Below are positions 46,010 to 56,568 of a stretch of 64,000 nucleotides of DNA, one piece after another; the first letter of the stretch is position 1, and each line of letters starts with the position of its first letter. The notes under the pieces are model-generated. The model was not told the DNA's origin and ran no database searches. It saw only the letters and a list, made by a program, of their open reading frames with translations. The translations under genes and the position numbers were made by a program. Location: positions 3,844,001 through 3,908,000 of the forward strand of contig NW_026944387.1 in NCBI RefSeq assembly GCF_033439725.1, written 5' to 3'. This DNA is from Neurospora tetraspora. Lineage: Eukaryota > Ascomycota > Sordariomycetes > Sordariales > Sordariaceae.

Positions 46010-47539
46010 ATGCTGATCACCATGCCGAGTCAGCGCAAGCTGTTCACCATCATCCTCGCCATCTGCGCATTCAGTCTCGTCCTGCTGATCGCCCACTGGC
46101 CCGCCACCTTCGACAACCTACCCGTCCCTCACGCGCCCAAGCCCTCCCACGGCGGCAAGGTACCCGATCGCGAGCCTGAGAAGCCCAAACCGAAATACAA
46201 GTCGCCGCCGAAATACACCCCGCCTCCGATCAAGGACAACTTCCCCCTCTTGTCGTCAGAGGGCAAGAACACCCCGCCCCCGATCCCTTCATGGAACGTC
46301 CCCCCGAAGGACCTCTACACGCAATACAACCTGCCGACCCCGCCCCCCTTGCTCATCGGCTTCACGCGCTCCTGGCCCATGCTCCAGCAGACGGTGATCA
46401 GCTACCTCACAGCCGGCTGGCCCGCCTCTCAGATCTACGTCGTCGAAAACACAGGCACCCAACAAGCCAACGCGCGCCGGCAGCTAACCCTCCAAAACCC
46501 CTTCTACCTCAACCACACAGTCCTGAAAGACATCTTGGGGGTGAACATCATCCAGACGCCCACCCTCCTCAGCTTCGCGCAGCTCCAGAACTTCTACCTC
46601 GCTCTGAGCTACGAGCGCCAATGGCCTTACTACTTCTGGTCGCACATGGACGTGCTGGCCTTCTCTTTTGAAGACGGAAACTCAAAAAGCAAAGCAAAGT
46701 ATAACGAGGAGGGATACAGCTCTCTCTACACCATGGCCCTCAAAACCCTCAAGGACGCGCGCGAAAACGATCCGAGATGGGGAATCCGCTTTTTCGCCTA
46801 TGATCACCTGGCGCTGGTCAACCCGGTGGCGTACGAGGACGTTGGAGGATGGGATACCTTGATCCCCTACTACATCACCGATTGCGACATGCACTCTCGC
46901 TTGACGATGCGCAACTGGTCGATGAAGGACGCGAGGTGGGCGGGCGCCATTTTTGATGTCAGCGTGGCGCTGGATGATCTGAGTGTGTTGTACAGGGTGG
47001 ATGGGGTGAAGCCGTCTTTCACCGATCCGAATCCGCCGCCGCCTAACTTGAAGAAGGGCGGGATATTCAGGTGGAAGAGGGATGCGGAGGAGGAAGAGAT
47101 GAAGAGGAACCAGAAGAGGGAAGAGATCGTTGCTGGGTGGTTGGAGGGACGGAGCCCCAGGGGTAGGGCCATTAAGGAGGCTTTGGTGAACAAGAGGGAG
47201 GATGAAAAGAAGTCCGAGGAGCAGAAGAGTGAGGAGGAGCACAAGACGGGTGAGTTGGATAAGTGGAGAGCGCTCCAGAAGATTGCCGATGACATGTTCC
47301 ACTACAAGCATGACGGCAAGCGCGGCCGCAACACGTGGCAGCTAGGTCAGCACGGTGGACAGGGAGAGCCGTTCTACTACAATGCAGCTGGATTAGCTGA
47401 GGGCATCGAGCTCATCACCGAGACCGGCAAGGAGGTTTATAGGAAGAAATGGGGACACAGGGACTGCGATTTGATCACGAAGGCCGGACTGAGCTTCGAT
47501 GATCAGTGGATGGTGGAGAAGGACTGGGGGATGTTTTAA
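46010..47539 (+). CDS. Golgi-type membrane GT-A-like glycosyltransferase
   Basis: A single exon encodes 509 residues from the ATG at 46010. A second Met four codons later would also work. A signal anchor (about 10-27, FTIILAICAFSLVLLIAH) is followed by a Pro/Lys-rich stem (about 35-95). The catalytic region has LLIGFTRSWPMLQQTVISYL, QIYVVENTGTQQANARR, YYFWSHMDVLAF and YITDCDMHSRLTM, a pattern like the nucleotide-diphospho-sugar transferase fold with DxD-type acids. A highly charged Glu/Lys insert (about 360-410) interrupts the C-terminal part. Similar proteins are common in filamentous fungi and uncharacterised as far as I recall. The donor, acceptor and any relation to the nearby polysaccharide cluster are unknown. 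Confidence 0.8.
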   Translation: MLITMPSQRKLFTIILAICAFSLVLLIAHWPATFDNLPVPHAPKPSHGGKVPDREPEKPKPKYKSPPKYTPPPIKDNFPLLSSEGKNTPPPIPSWNVPPKDLYTQYNLPTPPPLLIGFTRSWPMLQQTVISYLTAGWPASQIYVVENTGTQQANARRQLTLQNPFYLNHTVLKDILGVNIIQTPTLLSFAQLQNFYLALSYERQWPYYFWSHMDVLAFSFEDGNSKSKAKYNEEGYSSLYTMALKTLKDARENDPRWGIRFFAYDHLALVNPVAYEDVGGWDTLIPYYITDCDMHSRLTMRNWSMKDARWAGAIFDVSVALDDLSVLYRVDGVKPSFTDPNPPPPNLKKGGIFRWKRDAEEEEMKRNQKREEIVAGWLEGRSPRGRAIKEALVNKREDEKKSEEQKSEEEHKTGELDKWRALQKIADDMFHYKHDGKRGRNTWQLGQHGGQGEPFYYNAAGLAEGIELITETGKEVYRKKWGHRDCDLITKAGLSFDDQWMVEKDWGMF

Positions 47540-47763
47540 GCACTGGGTATTGTAAAGCAAAGCATAAGGTATAGTGTATTGTGTCATGACTGGGGGGAAT
47601 CCCCAAAGAAACAGCGTTTAATCGAGTTTGAAGACATGTTCAAAGGAAAAAAAAGTGAGCATGAAGACAGCCAGGGACCGTAGGTTGGCACAAAGCAACT
47701 TTCTTTCCCCTATCTACGTGCCGCCCGGGTATCTATCTATCCGCCGCCCTCCATCCATGTGGC

Positions 47764-48822
47764 TCATCGCGATGCCGCCGCCAGGGCACCCTCGATTACT
47801 ATTTGATAGAGGTCAGCAGTGCTGATACCCGCGGCGCGCGCCTGCTGCGGCACCATGCTCTCCGGCGTCTGGCCAGGTATCGTGTTGACCTCGAGGAAGT
47901 ACAGCTGCTTCTGCTCCGGGTTATACCTGTAATCAAAGCGCACTACGCCGCGACAGTCCAGCAAATCGTACAACTGCGCCGACACATCCTTGATGCGATC
48001 GCTCACCTCCGTCTCCACCTCGGCAGGCGTCACCTTGCTCGACGACCCGTTGTACTTGGCATTATAGTCAAAGTACTCGCTGTCGCCGTGGGGGATCACC
48101 TCAGTAATAGGGAAAACATGCAGCTTGCCCTCCTCCGCATCGCGAATCACGCCGCAGCCGAACTCCCGACCCTCAATGAACGCCTCCACCAACACCTGCC
48201 CGTTGCCGTCCTCGCGCATGGCGTCCTCGACCGCCTGGATCACCTGCTCGCGGCTCTTGACCTTGGTGGTGGCCACGCTGCTGCCGCCCGACGCGGGCTT
48301 GACGAAGACGGGCAGCTTCTCGAACTCGCGCAGCAGGGCGTCGGCGTCGAAGGACAAGGCGCTGACTTGGTTGGCGTGAAGCAGGCGGGACTTGGCCACC
48401 TCCACGATGCCGAAGCTGCGCACTACGGGGTTGCAGTGGCCCTTGTTGGCGGTTAGCGCGGAGGTGTAGAAGCCGCAGCTTGTGTAGGGGAGGCCGAGCA
48501 TGTCGAAGTAACCCTGTAAAACGCCGTTTTCGCCGGGGTTGCCGTGGATGCTGATGTAGGCTAGGTCGAACTGGATTTTTTGGTTTTGGCCGTTCGACGG
48601 GATGCTGACGCTGAAGTCGTTGCGGTCCACTGGGATTTGGGAGTTGTCGTCGGTCAGGTGGTACCAGCCCGCCTTTGGGTCGCGGGGGATGACGATCTTG
48701 TAGAGGGCATATTTGGAACGGTCGACGTTGGAGTAGATGGCGTTGCCGGTGCTGATGGATACGTCATACTCGCCGGAGTAGCCGCCTACCACTACGGCGA
48801 TGTTCTTTCTGGTGTTCGCCAT
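47764..48822 (-). CDS. D-alanine-D-alanine ligase-like ATP-grasp enzyme
   Basis: A single intronless exon encodes 352 residues, the normal length of bacterial Ddl. The N-terminus has VVVGGYSGEYDVSISTG. Ddl signature 1 is HGNPGENGVLQG (93-104). The ATP-binding lysine lies in VFVKPASGGSS. Ddl signature 2 is RGVVRFDYRYN with the metal-binding LEVNTIPGQTPES. All catalytic regions look intact, so the protein should ligate an amino acid or peptide-like substrate using ATP. Fungi have no peptidoglycan, so the true substrate is unknown. The lack of introns and the close match to bacterial signatures (the GGxSxEYxxS start recalls Bacteroidota enzymes) suggest ancient bacterial origin. No signal or membrane segment is seen. 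It converges with the glycosyltransferase gene across about 220 bp. Confidence 0.93.
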   Translation of the reverse strand: MANTRKNIAVVVGGYSGEYDVSISTGNAIYSNVDRSKYALYKIVIPRDPKAGWYHLTDDNSQIPVDRNDFSVSIPSNGQNQKIQFDLAYISIHGNPGENGVLQGYFDMLGLPYTSCGFYTSALTANKGHCNPVVRSFGIVEVAKSRLLHANQVSALSFDADALLREFEKLPVFVKPASGGSSVATTKVKSREQVIQAVEDAMREDGNGQVLVEAFIEGREFGCGVIRDAEEGKLHVFPITEVIPHGDSEYFDYNAKYNGSSSKVTPAEVETEVSDRIKDVSAQLYDLLDCRGVVRFDYRYNPEQKQLYFLEVNTIPGQTPESMVPQQARAAGISTADLYQIVIEGALAAASR

Positions 48823-50003
48823 CTTGCTGTAGGTGTCATGTCGTGTCGTCGGGAGGGGAGAATTGGTATAGGATATGGTAGCGCGTCGGCGCGACTCGTG
48901 AGAGCATCCACTCTGTCGTCGATCATTCCCGGTATCGGTACTGGGAAGTCACCAAGTTAGCATGCTGGTGGAATGAAGTCCGGGGTTGGGAATGCAAAGA
49001 TGAGTGGGCAGTGACCAGTTCATCGTGGCTTTGGCTGGATAGTTGTTAGGCTTAGGGGAAATAGTGTTTGACGCCCAAATTCAGTTGACTTATACGACGC
49101 CCGAAATGGTAAAATGGAAGGATAAGATGCACTTTCATCTCCGGTCCAGCCATTTTGGTGGTGTTTTTGGTAGTGGGGTATCGCGGGGTACTGTTTGGGG
49201 CCTTGGAGTTCTTCGGTTGGTGATTCGAGCGACACGCGTGAGCGGCGTCGCGCCCGTTCGTCATCGGTACACCCTTCAGCAGGTGACTTGTAGAGAAGAG
49301 GATGAAAAGGGTTTCATTTGAGGCACATTCCACATGGAACCGTTTTGAGCACTCGAATATGTGATCATTGCAAGGCCTGCATAGAGATTGAGGTCAACGT
49401 TGTTGTAGGAGCAAGAATGGAAACCGACGCTGGGCTGGGGGACAGAGGCGACCAATGCACTGCCAAGACTAGGTAGGAGAATGTGCCATCAACTTAGACT
49501 ATTTTCGGATTCTTCACTACCTCGCCTGAACGTCAAGCTTAAACATCGAACCATCGCCATCAACATCTATCGGCGTTCAATCATCTGCAAGTGAGAGTTT
49601 TTGAGTTTTCTCTCCAGCATCATCATTCTTTGCCAGTCTTACACTCTTTGCCCCCTTCCTTTCAATCGGACACACGACTTGCTGCTAGTCGACTTGGTCA
49701 GCTATCCCACTATCAGATTTCTTGCACAATCGCGCTGGGTGCTGTTAGTGTCATATCCCATTCACACTTAGACTTCAAGTGGAAAAAGCCGAGAAAATGG
49801 GCTGTAGACACTCGAACATACCTTCTTTTATTAACCATCGGAACGCACCAGAAAGGCGTAGGGCAAAGTAGTGATGTCAAAGTCCACTAGAACAGCCCCT
49901 TATATACGTTAATGGTTGGGTGGTGTACAAACGTGGTGAGTGTTGAGAGGTCACCTCCTCTTCCCCAAATAGCCTCCATAAAAACCACCCTTGGGTTTGT
50001 CTC
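48823..50003. other. Intergenic region between the ligase and UbiA genes
   Basis: A 1.2-kb gap. It holds the promoter of the ligase gene and the 3' end of the UbiA gene. No gene was seen. Confidence 0.45.
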
Positions 50004-51116
50004 TTACTGCATCAACGCGTTCACCGCAGGCAACGCATACACAAGCATAAGCCAACGAGACCAGTTCCTCCAACTCGCCTCATCAGCAACCCGATTCCTC
50101 TTTGCCAGCAGCCGCCACGCAATATATCCCCCATACACCATGATAGGCACCGCATACCACCCCGGCGTCCTCCAAAACACGGTTCCCACAACCGACCAGA
50201 CCGGGATTGTCACCGCCAGGTAATAGCGCGTTGCCGTATCGCCGATGAAAAGCGGCAACGTCTTGCGGATCGGCCGCAGCCGGTCACCCTCCTGGTCCTT
50301 CATGTCCTGAATGGGGATGGTAGTGGCGATGAGCGTGCCGGTGATGGCCGTCCACGCGTATCCGCTCGGGCTGATGACATCCGCCACCATGTCCGTCTGT
50401 GTCTGAGCATGGTACTCTCCCGACCCGAGCGCAATTCGCAGCGACGCGATCTGGAAGACGGCATACGAGATACCAAGCACGACTTCCCGCACAATTGGCT
50501 CGTCGCCGCCGCCGAGGTGGTCGTAGACCCAGGCGGCGATGACGACTAGCAATGCTTCGTTCCAGACGCCGAGGGCGTAGCCGAGCGCCATTGTGAGGGG
50601 CACCAGGAAGAGGACCAGGCGGCGGCTTTGGTCGGACGTGATCATCCCTGAGGGGATGGGCCGCCATGGCTTGTTGATGCGGTCCTCGGCTACGGAGGTG
50701 GGGTCCCGCTGGTTGTCGACGTCGAAGAGGAGGAGGCTGATGAATTGGAACATGGAGCTACCCAGGAGCCGGGATAGGACTTGGTTGAACGTGGGGGGTT
50801 CGGGTGCCGTTCTTGCGTCTTTGGCGAGGGAGAGGGCGGCGCCGAAGATGACGCATGGGAGGGAGAAGGTGAAGATGTCGTTTTTGGTAAATGCCCAGAC
50901 GATAGAGATCACGGCGGATACGTTCCCCTTGAGACTTCCGGCGGGGAGAAGGGGCTGTTGAGTGAGGGATTCGGAGGAACGGGAACCTCTCCCGTCATCA
51001 TCCGACTTGGGCTTGGGGGTTGAAGTACTTCGGTCCCATGATTCGGTGCCGAACATGGACCAAAGACGTCTTAGAGCCGGAACTGGCTTGTTGTGAAGAG
51101 TGGTAGTGGTAGACAT
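50004..51116 (-). CDS. UbiA-family membrane prenyltransferase
   Basis: A single exon encodes 370 residues from the first in-frame ATG at 51116. The frame upstream begins only with a GTG. A soluble Ser-rich N-terminus (about 1-60) is followed by seven to nine hydrophobic segments. The two Asp-rich signatures of UbiA enzymes are present: NQRDPTSVAEDRINKPWRP (about 130) and QDMKDQEGDRLRPIRKTLPL (about 265), which bind the prenyl diphosphate through magnesium. Such enzymes move a prenyl chain to an aromatic or other acceptor, or act as UbiA-type terpene cyclases. No acceptor can be inferred from the sequence. The P450 and HAD-terpene cyclase genes in the same window raise the chance of a loose meroterpenoid group, but they are 5-12 kb apart with unrelated genes between. 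Confidence 0.9.
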   Translation of the reverse strand: MSTTTTLHNKPVPALRRLWSMFGTESWDRSTSTPKPKSDDDGRGSRSSESLTQQPLLPAGSLKGNVSAVISIVWAFTKNDIFTFSLPCVIFGAALSLAKDARTAPEPPTFNQVLSRLLGSSMFQFISLLLFDVDNQRDPTSVAEDRINKPWRPIPSGMITSDQSRRLVLFLVPLTMALGYALGVWNEALLVVIAAWVYDHLGGGDEPIVREVVLGISYAVFQIASLRIALGSGEYHAQTQTDMVADVISPSGYAWTAITGTLIATTIPIQDMKDQEGDRLRPIRKTLPLFIGDTATRYYLAVTIPVWSVVGTVFWRTPGWYAVPIMVYGGYIAWRLLAKRNRVADEASWRNWSRWLMLVYALPAVNALMQ

Positions 51117-52167
51117 GGTTGGCTGCCTCTTGCGGGTTGTCTCTTTAGTCTTCAATCTTGAGGGTATGATGAGGAGCCGCCATGAGTCATGACTGAGGAG
51201 AAGGGTTCGACTCACTCTATTTATGCGAAGAGCAAAGAGCTTTCTCTCTCACAAGCTACTCGCCCTTATCTGATTGATAAGCATGAAGGAGGCTGCACTG
51301 TCATGGAAGTCTTCAAGCACCAACACCCACCGAGGAACCCCCGTTCTTACTCGTACGACCTCGTCATGCCTTGCACCGCAAAAAATAGTTAACAGCGTCG
51401 CTAAATTAAACAGCGTCGCAGCGATAGCAATTGCATCGCGGTGGCGAGCGAGACAGTGCTTTGTTTGATGTCTGGGCTGCTGTCAGGGTGGGGGTAGGAG
51501 GTTGATGAAAGGTGTATTGGGAAGTAGGGTGACGGTGGTTAAGCACTTTGATGACGGTGCGAATAGACATCCTGTCAATATATTCGTTCAGGGCACGAAT
51601 CACTTCCCCTTGTGCTGCGCATTGGATCTCGGGGCAATTGAACCCTGGCAGCCTCAAGTAAACTGCATACGAGGACGGATTCCAGTTGTTTGTACATAAC
51701 CTGGGTCGATTTCAAATAATTTGTTTGTTTAGTTGAACTCGCAACGGTACGACTCTTCTTTTATTGCGCAGACTGGATTTTATACTTCAAAGACATCCTA
51801 CCCTGTACGGCCTTCTCCGAGGGATATAGTGGCACGTCCACAATAACATGCAAAGTCCAAATGTCAGAGTCTTGGGTCCTTCCGCGGTACCCGTCATAAA
51901 GATATGAGTCTGTTGAACCAGTGTTAATCGGGTCCTTGATGCCTGATTGCGAGCGGTGTATCCTGTACGGGCCTGGGATGTTTGTACAGTTCGATTTGCT
52001 TGATACCTGTGGGTCATGAATTGGGACAGCTTCGGACGCCGACATAACCACAGTGCGCATCAGATAATGGCCTGCGAGAAAAGTCCGAGAAAAGGGAAAA
52101 GGGAGGGAGGAACAAACGATTAGAGAGCATATATGGTGGGTCGTCACATGAACCAGCCGGGTGGACT

Positions 52168-52175
52168 CCCTATTG
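52168..52175. repeat. Target-site duplication, left copy
   Basis: CCCTATTG, identical to the right copy at 52677-52684. Confidence 0.9.
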
Positions 52176-52676
52176 CAGCGATGTATACAAGCCAAATACA
52201 ATAAACCAAATAACAAAGCAAAGCAACAAAGTAAAGAAAAGTCCCGGGGAAGACGAGTAAAGTTTTCCAGCGTTTGTTTATAAAGCTTTATAAAGATTTT
52301 TCTTAAGTTTTTGCTCAATACTAGGGCTAGTTTCGGTGTCAGTTTCGGTCCTCTACCTCAATATTTTCCGAGGATTTCTAACACTCGTACTCGACCCCGG
52401 ACCACCCTACCGCCCGACGGCTGCCAAGTTATTGGTTTGTAATGTTAATGGTATTTTCGGATATTGGCGTCCATTTCCCCCCTCCTTAAGAACGTGTGAA
52501 TACCCCGAGGTACGGTATTCTAGCCGAGTCCGGGCTGGAAAAACCGGTTGTTCCGGCTTTGTAAAGATAATAAAGCAAAGCAAATCTCAACGAAGCCAAA
52601 CAAATATTTCTTTTTTAAGGTAAAGCAAAGCAAATCTTACCCGCCTTTGCTTTGCTTTGCTTTGTATACATCGCTG
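52176..52676. mobile_element. Non-autonomous hAT-like transposon (MITE), 501 bp
   Basis: The element has 15-bp perfect terminal inverted repeats, CAGCGATGTATACAA at 52176-52190 and its complement at 52662-52676. It is flanked on both sides by the same 8 bp, CCCTATTG (52168-52175 and 52677-52684). An 8-bp target duplication with termini starting CAGCG is diagnostic of the hAT superfamily. Subterminal AAAGCAAAGCAA motifs occur near both ends and inside, as expected for hAT transposase binding. There is no transposase frame, so it must have moved using a transposase encoded elsewhere. Perfect repeats and target duplication imply recent insertion. Confidence 0.92.
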
Positions 52677-52684
52677 CCCTATTG
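52677..52684. repeat. Target-site duplication, right copy
   Basis: CCCTATTG, identical to the left copy at 52168-52175. Confidence 0.9.
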
Positions 52685-53944
52685 TTCTATGTATCTTGGG
52701 CGAATTAACGGCAATCATGGTGAATTGAGGAAGAGGCGGAAGAGGGATGGAAAAAGTGCCCACTCGTGAAAATTTGGGTTGTTTGGAGGCACTGTGACAG
52801 CTGCGAAGGCAGGCGGAACTGTAACGGTAGGGGACCAAGTCCGATGCTACCTTCTGAACCTGACGTCTAGGGAACCAACGTCGCCATCGCTCTTCCCTTG
52901 GTTGTGGTTCCTGTTTCCAGTCCTCAGTCCCCAACTTGAACCTCCCTCATCCTGCGGCCCTGCCTCGTGCCTGCCAATGCCAACACCATGGATCTTGAGT
53001 TGCAGGTATGTGTTCGTCGTCAAGTCCAGGCGGCGTTGGCAATCCATTTCCGCGACGGCCACTGATTACTGAATCCAACAGCGAGGTGGGCCGCGGTTAC
53101 GACACTATCTGGTCTGCACCACTTGAGATACGATTCGATCTTATGGGGGCAGACACACGGACAGAGGTTTCCGACCAATTTTGATAGCACAAAAGGCACC
53201 AAAAGTATATCGGGAAGTAATTTCTTCCTTCACCGAGTTTAACTGCGCCATGGTCACTCCTTCTTCCCTGTTTATGAGGCTCCGGGTCTCGCTCCCGTCG
53301 GTAAACGTTTGCCACACAATTCCGACCATCTGGCTGTCTAACAACGAAGTGAGACTGTGAGCTAATTCACTAGGTTCCACTTATTCTAAGTTTGCGGCAC
53401 ACAATACCAGCAGCGACGAAGCTTTACATATGACGGAATGGGGGATCCTGGGTAAGGTAATACCGTCTGATCAGTTGCATGTGGTTCCAATGGTTGAGAG
53501 CCGCAATGGTGAGACCGGCCTGGACTCCTGAGTCAGGAGTTCTGACCTTCGGGGATATGGCCTACTACCAGGAAGCCTTGCCTGTCTGCCTGAGCACTCA
53601 GATTACTTGCGTGCAACCTAGCACACCATGTTTCACTGCCAGAGTCATATGGTCCTCGTTCAACCATTGTCGGCAAGACGCTCGAGTTTATTGGTTCTTA
53701 ATGTCTAGACCTAATGTAAGAGGCTACCTTTAACCCCGGCATAACGATTCACTGTATTCTACGTCACTGTCCGTTGATCATCAACCCGTATGATCCGGCT
53801 TCTACAAAAGGCCCTTCATCATGTCTTCCCAGCGTTGACAACTCAGTCAATCAGATCCTCTTCTCAAACAAGACTTCAACACGCTGCTCCACTCCTAACA
53901 GTCTTAGTTCTACCTCGTTTAATCGAAACTTTCTTGCAAACAGA

Positions 53945-54972
53945 ATGCTTATCCAAGCTAGATCACTCTTCGGCCTTATTGGCCTCTTCCTTCTCCAGGT
54001 TACATCAGCGCAGACGACGGCTTTTTCAGATGCTTCCTTGAACTATATTGGTGTCGCGCTTGATATTGGCGCCGACGATCAGGGGCATACCACCACTTAC
54101 TGTGAGCAGACTCGCTTCTTCCCCTCTTCCTTTGGCATTCTCTGTCAAATGGACAAACTGATGGAGGCTGGAAGGCGACAACGAAAATGGCTTGATTGTA
54201 GTTGTCTAACGGAAGAGGAGAAACGGAAACCAGGGCAGCCTAAATACCTGGAAGGGAGTGGCGGTAATGGAACGGCCCAGTGAATGGGCAAAGCCGGTGA
54301 ATGGGCGGCCCAGGGCACGGACTTCCAACACAAACGCTCTCTTCTCAACATGGTCACCCATGCACGAATTCCTGGCAGCCTGGGTAAGGTAACTAACATG
54401 ATTCCAGATGTGACGAACATCTGTAAGATAGGCAGTACATTCAAGACTTCATCAACCTTTTTTGGATGCTGTGATAGCGATACTTCAAAGCCTTGTTTTG
54501 CAACAGCCGTTGTGGACAACACCGTACTCTATGACAATGGTGCAATTGGTACTTCCTGGTATGTTTGGCCCTAAATTGTGCTTCGGTGCCCCCCGATGTC
54601 ATATCCGCCTTTTCTTCAGAACAGACGTACACTACATATCATTTTTCCGTTCATGGACTAATACATTCATCCTCCCGCAGTGATTCGGCCTTCACCCCTG
54701 TGATGGATACCCTCTACGAATCCTATCCCGCCGGAGGAAAGAGCTGGCACGGAGTCGACTGTGTACCAGCAACCATGACGGGGTTGGATTACACCCCAGC
54801 AGGCGCTGTGGTATATCGGACCATTGATTCCATGCCCGCGGGAGCTACCTCTACTGGCGGATCTACCCACAAGTCCGGCGCAGGCTCCTCTGTTTCCGAA
54901 GCCTTGGCAGCCGGTTATATTTTTGGGCCCCTCGCGGGTCTTGTGGCTCTCGGAGCCTTGGCTATTCTGTGA
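53945..54972 (+). CDS. Secreted, probably GPI-anchored, small cysteine-containing protein
   Basis: The proposed exons are 53945-54101, 54408-54558 and 54681-54972, in phases 1 and 2, giving 199 residues. A signal peptide (MLIQARSLFGLIGLFLLQVTSA) is followed by an ectodomain with cysteines in NICKIG, FFGCCDSD, KPCFA and GVDCVP. The C-terminus has a Ser/Gly linker and a hydrophobic end (AAGYIFGPLAGLVALGALAIL), as in GPI-anchored proteins. The last intron (GTATGT to CGCAG) is well supported. The first (306 nt, ending AACTAACATGATTCCAG) is long for this genome and might hide another exon. No family is recognised. It may be a cell-surface protein. Confidence 0.6.
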
Positions 54973-55707
54973 AGTCAATGAAAGGAAAGGTTGGCAGATC
55001 ATAAGAAAGCAGTAGGAGGCGAGCTGGAGTTATCGTTTGATGGCAACATGAGCGCTATGGAATATTCCTAGTTCCCTGACTCTGTGAAGGCGTTTTTTTT
55101 TGAAAATCTTCAAGAGCTATACCCGCATCATCTCTCTTTGTGAGAGCATAATTGGCAGTCAGTGAAGAGCTATGAGATCGTGAGCAATGATGACGCTCAC
55201 TTTCCATGTTACAAAAAGAAGAATCCACATGTAGATCAAAATCTAGCGTCCAATACCACAATAACTTGAGCAATATGTTCTTGTTCTTTGATCATGACGA
55301 TACAATTAACGAGTGTCCAGTCCTCTGTATGTCTGATTTCTTCCTTCCCTCTTCTGGCGAACGAATGGGATCTTGGCCAATCAGAACGCTCGATCCAATC
55401 ACGGCACCACTTACACGCTGAAAGCGCTAATGGGTCGCTAAAAGTTTAGGGAGCCTGAGCGCTAATTACGACATCACAACCACCAAAGTCCAGGCACCTA
55501 CTTCCTCTGCAGTCAGGGCATGTGAGGCAAGAACGCCAGTGTTGTTTCACCGCTACCATGATTTCGCCTTTGGAAATTGAAAGCGCTTGGGGAGCTGCGG
55601 TTCGTGATTACTCCTTTCCTTATCAGCTGTCCTGGCGATGACAAGACGAGGGCTCACATCTGCGACCCGGGACGTTCTTGTCCCCGTTCGCGACTTCCCT
55701 AACCACC
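54973..55707. other. Convergent gap after the GPI-type gene
   Basis: A 735-bp gap. No gene or repeat was recognised. Confidence 0.45.
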
Positions 55708-56568
55708 CTAACCTCCATCAGAACTGCCTGGAACCCCGTCCTCTCCACCCCCTCCCCTTTCCCTTCCTCTTCCACTTCCAACTCTCCCCCCTGACCGCCT
55801 CGGCGTTGGCATCGGCAGGATCATCGGCACCGGCGACACCACCACCCCCTCCGGCCCTAACCTCCCCGGCATCCTCTCACCACTCCTCTGCCCAACCCCA
55901 TTCCCAGCCCCATCACCACCAACACCCTCCTCCCTCTCCCTCACACGACCAACCTCAAACCCCTTCACCTCCCTATATTCCTTATAATAGCAATACACAC
56001 TCTCCCACCACTCATCAAACTCCTCATCACTAATAATCCCCTCATCCCTCATCCCCTCCGCCAGCACGATCTTCACAAAGTCCTGCCCGTCTTTGACGAT
56101 TCCGTCCTCTGCTTCTATACTTTTTCCCGTCAAGAAGTGATGGACCAAGTTATCCCTCACCCAGAACCATAGTTTGTCGTCGAGATGACAGAGAAGGTGG
56201 AAACTAGCCTGCCATTGGTCGCGGATTATTTGCGTCGTGACAGCGCCCAGGAACGGGGGCTGGGAGGAGGGGAGGAGGACGTTGAGAGTTGATAGGGGGC
56301 GGTCATCGTTAATGGGGCGGTGGACGGCGAAGGATGTGAGCGGTTGCGCGGGCTGGGAGGAGGTCTGGTCAGTTTGTACAGGAATGCACTCGTAGATGAT
56401 CCATTGGTGGTCGGGGTGGAAGGGGTTGTGGAGGTCGGGGGTGTGGCCGTCCGAAGTGTGGGAGGAGATGCCGAAGTACCAGCGGGATTGTTTGGTGCTG
56501 TGAGGGGGACGTTCGGTGAAGGTGAAGAGGGCGCGGTCGCCGGGGTAGAGGAGCTCGGAGGGGTGCAT
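55708..56568 (-). CDS. Conserved hypothetical protein with Gly/Arg-rich tail
   Basis: A single exon encodes 286 residues from the ATG at 56568. The first 190 residues look like a folded domain, with many aromatic residues (SRWYFGISSHTSDGHTPD, HQWIIYECIPVQ, DEWWESVYCYYKEYRE). The last 90 are low-complexity Gly/Arg/Glu with a short Pro/Met stretch. No signal peptide or membrane span is seen. A second ATG 14 bp upstream is in another frame. No family is recognised and the function is unknown. The opposite strand is open but compositionally biased. Confidence 0.6.
   Translation of the reverse strand: MHPSELLYPGDRALFTFTERPPHSTKQSRWYFGISSHTSDGHTPDLHNPFHPDHQWIIYECIPVQTDQTSSQPAQPLTSFAVHRPINDDRPLSTLNVLLPSSQPPFLGAVTTQIIRDQWQASFHLLCHLDDKLWFWVRDNLVHHFLTGKSIEAEDGIVKDGQDFVKIVLAEGMRDEGIISDEEFDEWWESVYCYYKEYREVKGFEVGRVREREEGVGGDGAGNGVGQRSGERMPGRLGPEGVVVSPVPMILPMPTPRRSGGRVGSGRGRERGGGGEDGVPGSSDGG

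Larger units (their letters stand above)
51117..53944. other. 2.8-kb region containing a hAT-like element
   Basis: No supported gene. The middle is taken up by a non-autonomous transposable element (52176-52676). The minus-strand frame at 51761-52318 crosses the element border and is not accepted as a gene. Confidence 0.5.

Noticed and set aside
51761-52318. Minus-strand 185-codon frame
   Set aside because: Its first part lies inside the hAT-like element and the rest has no domain or splice support.
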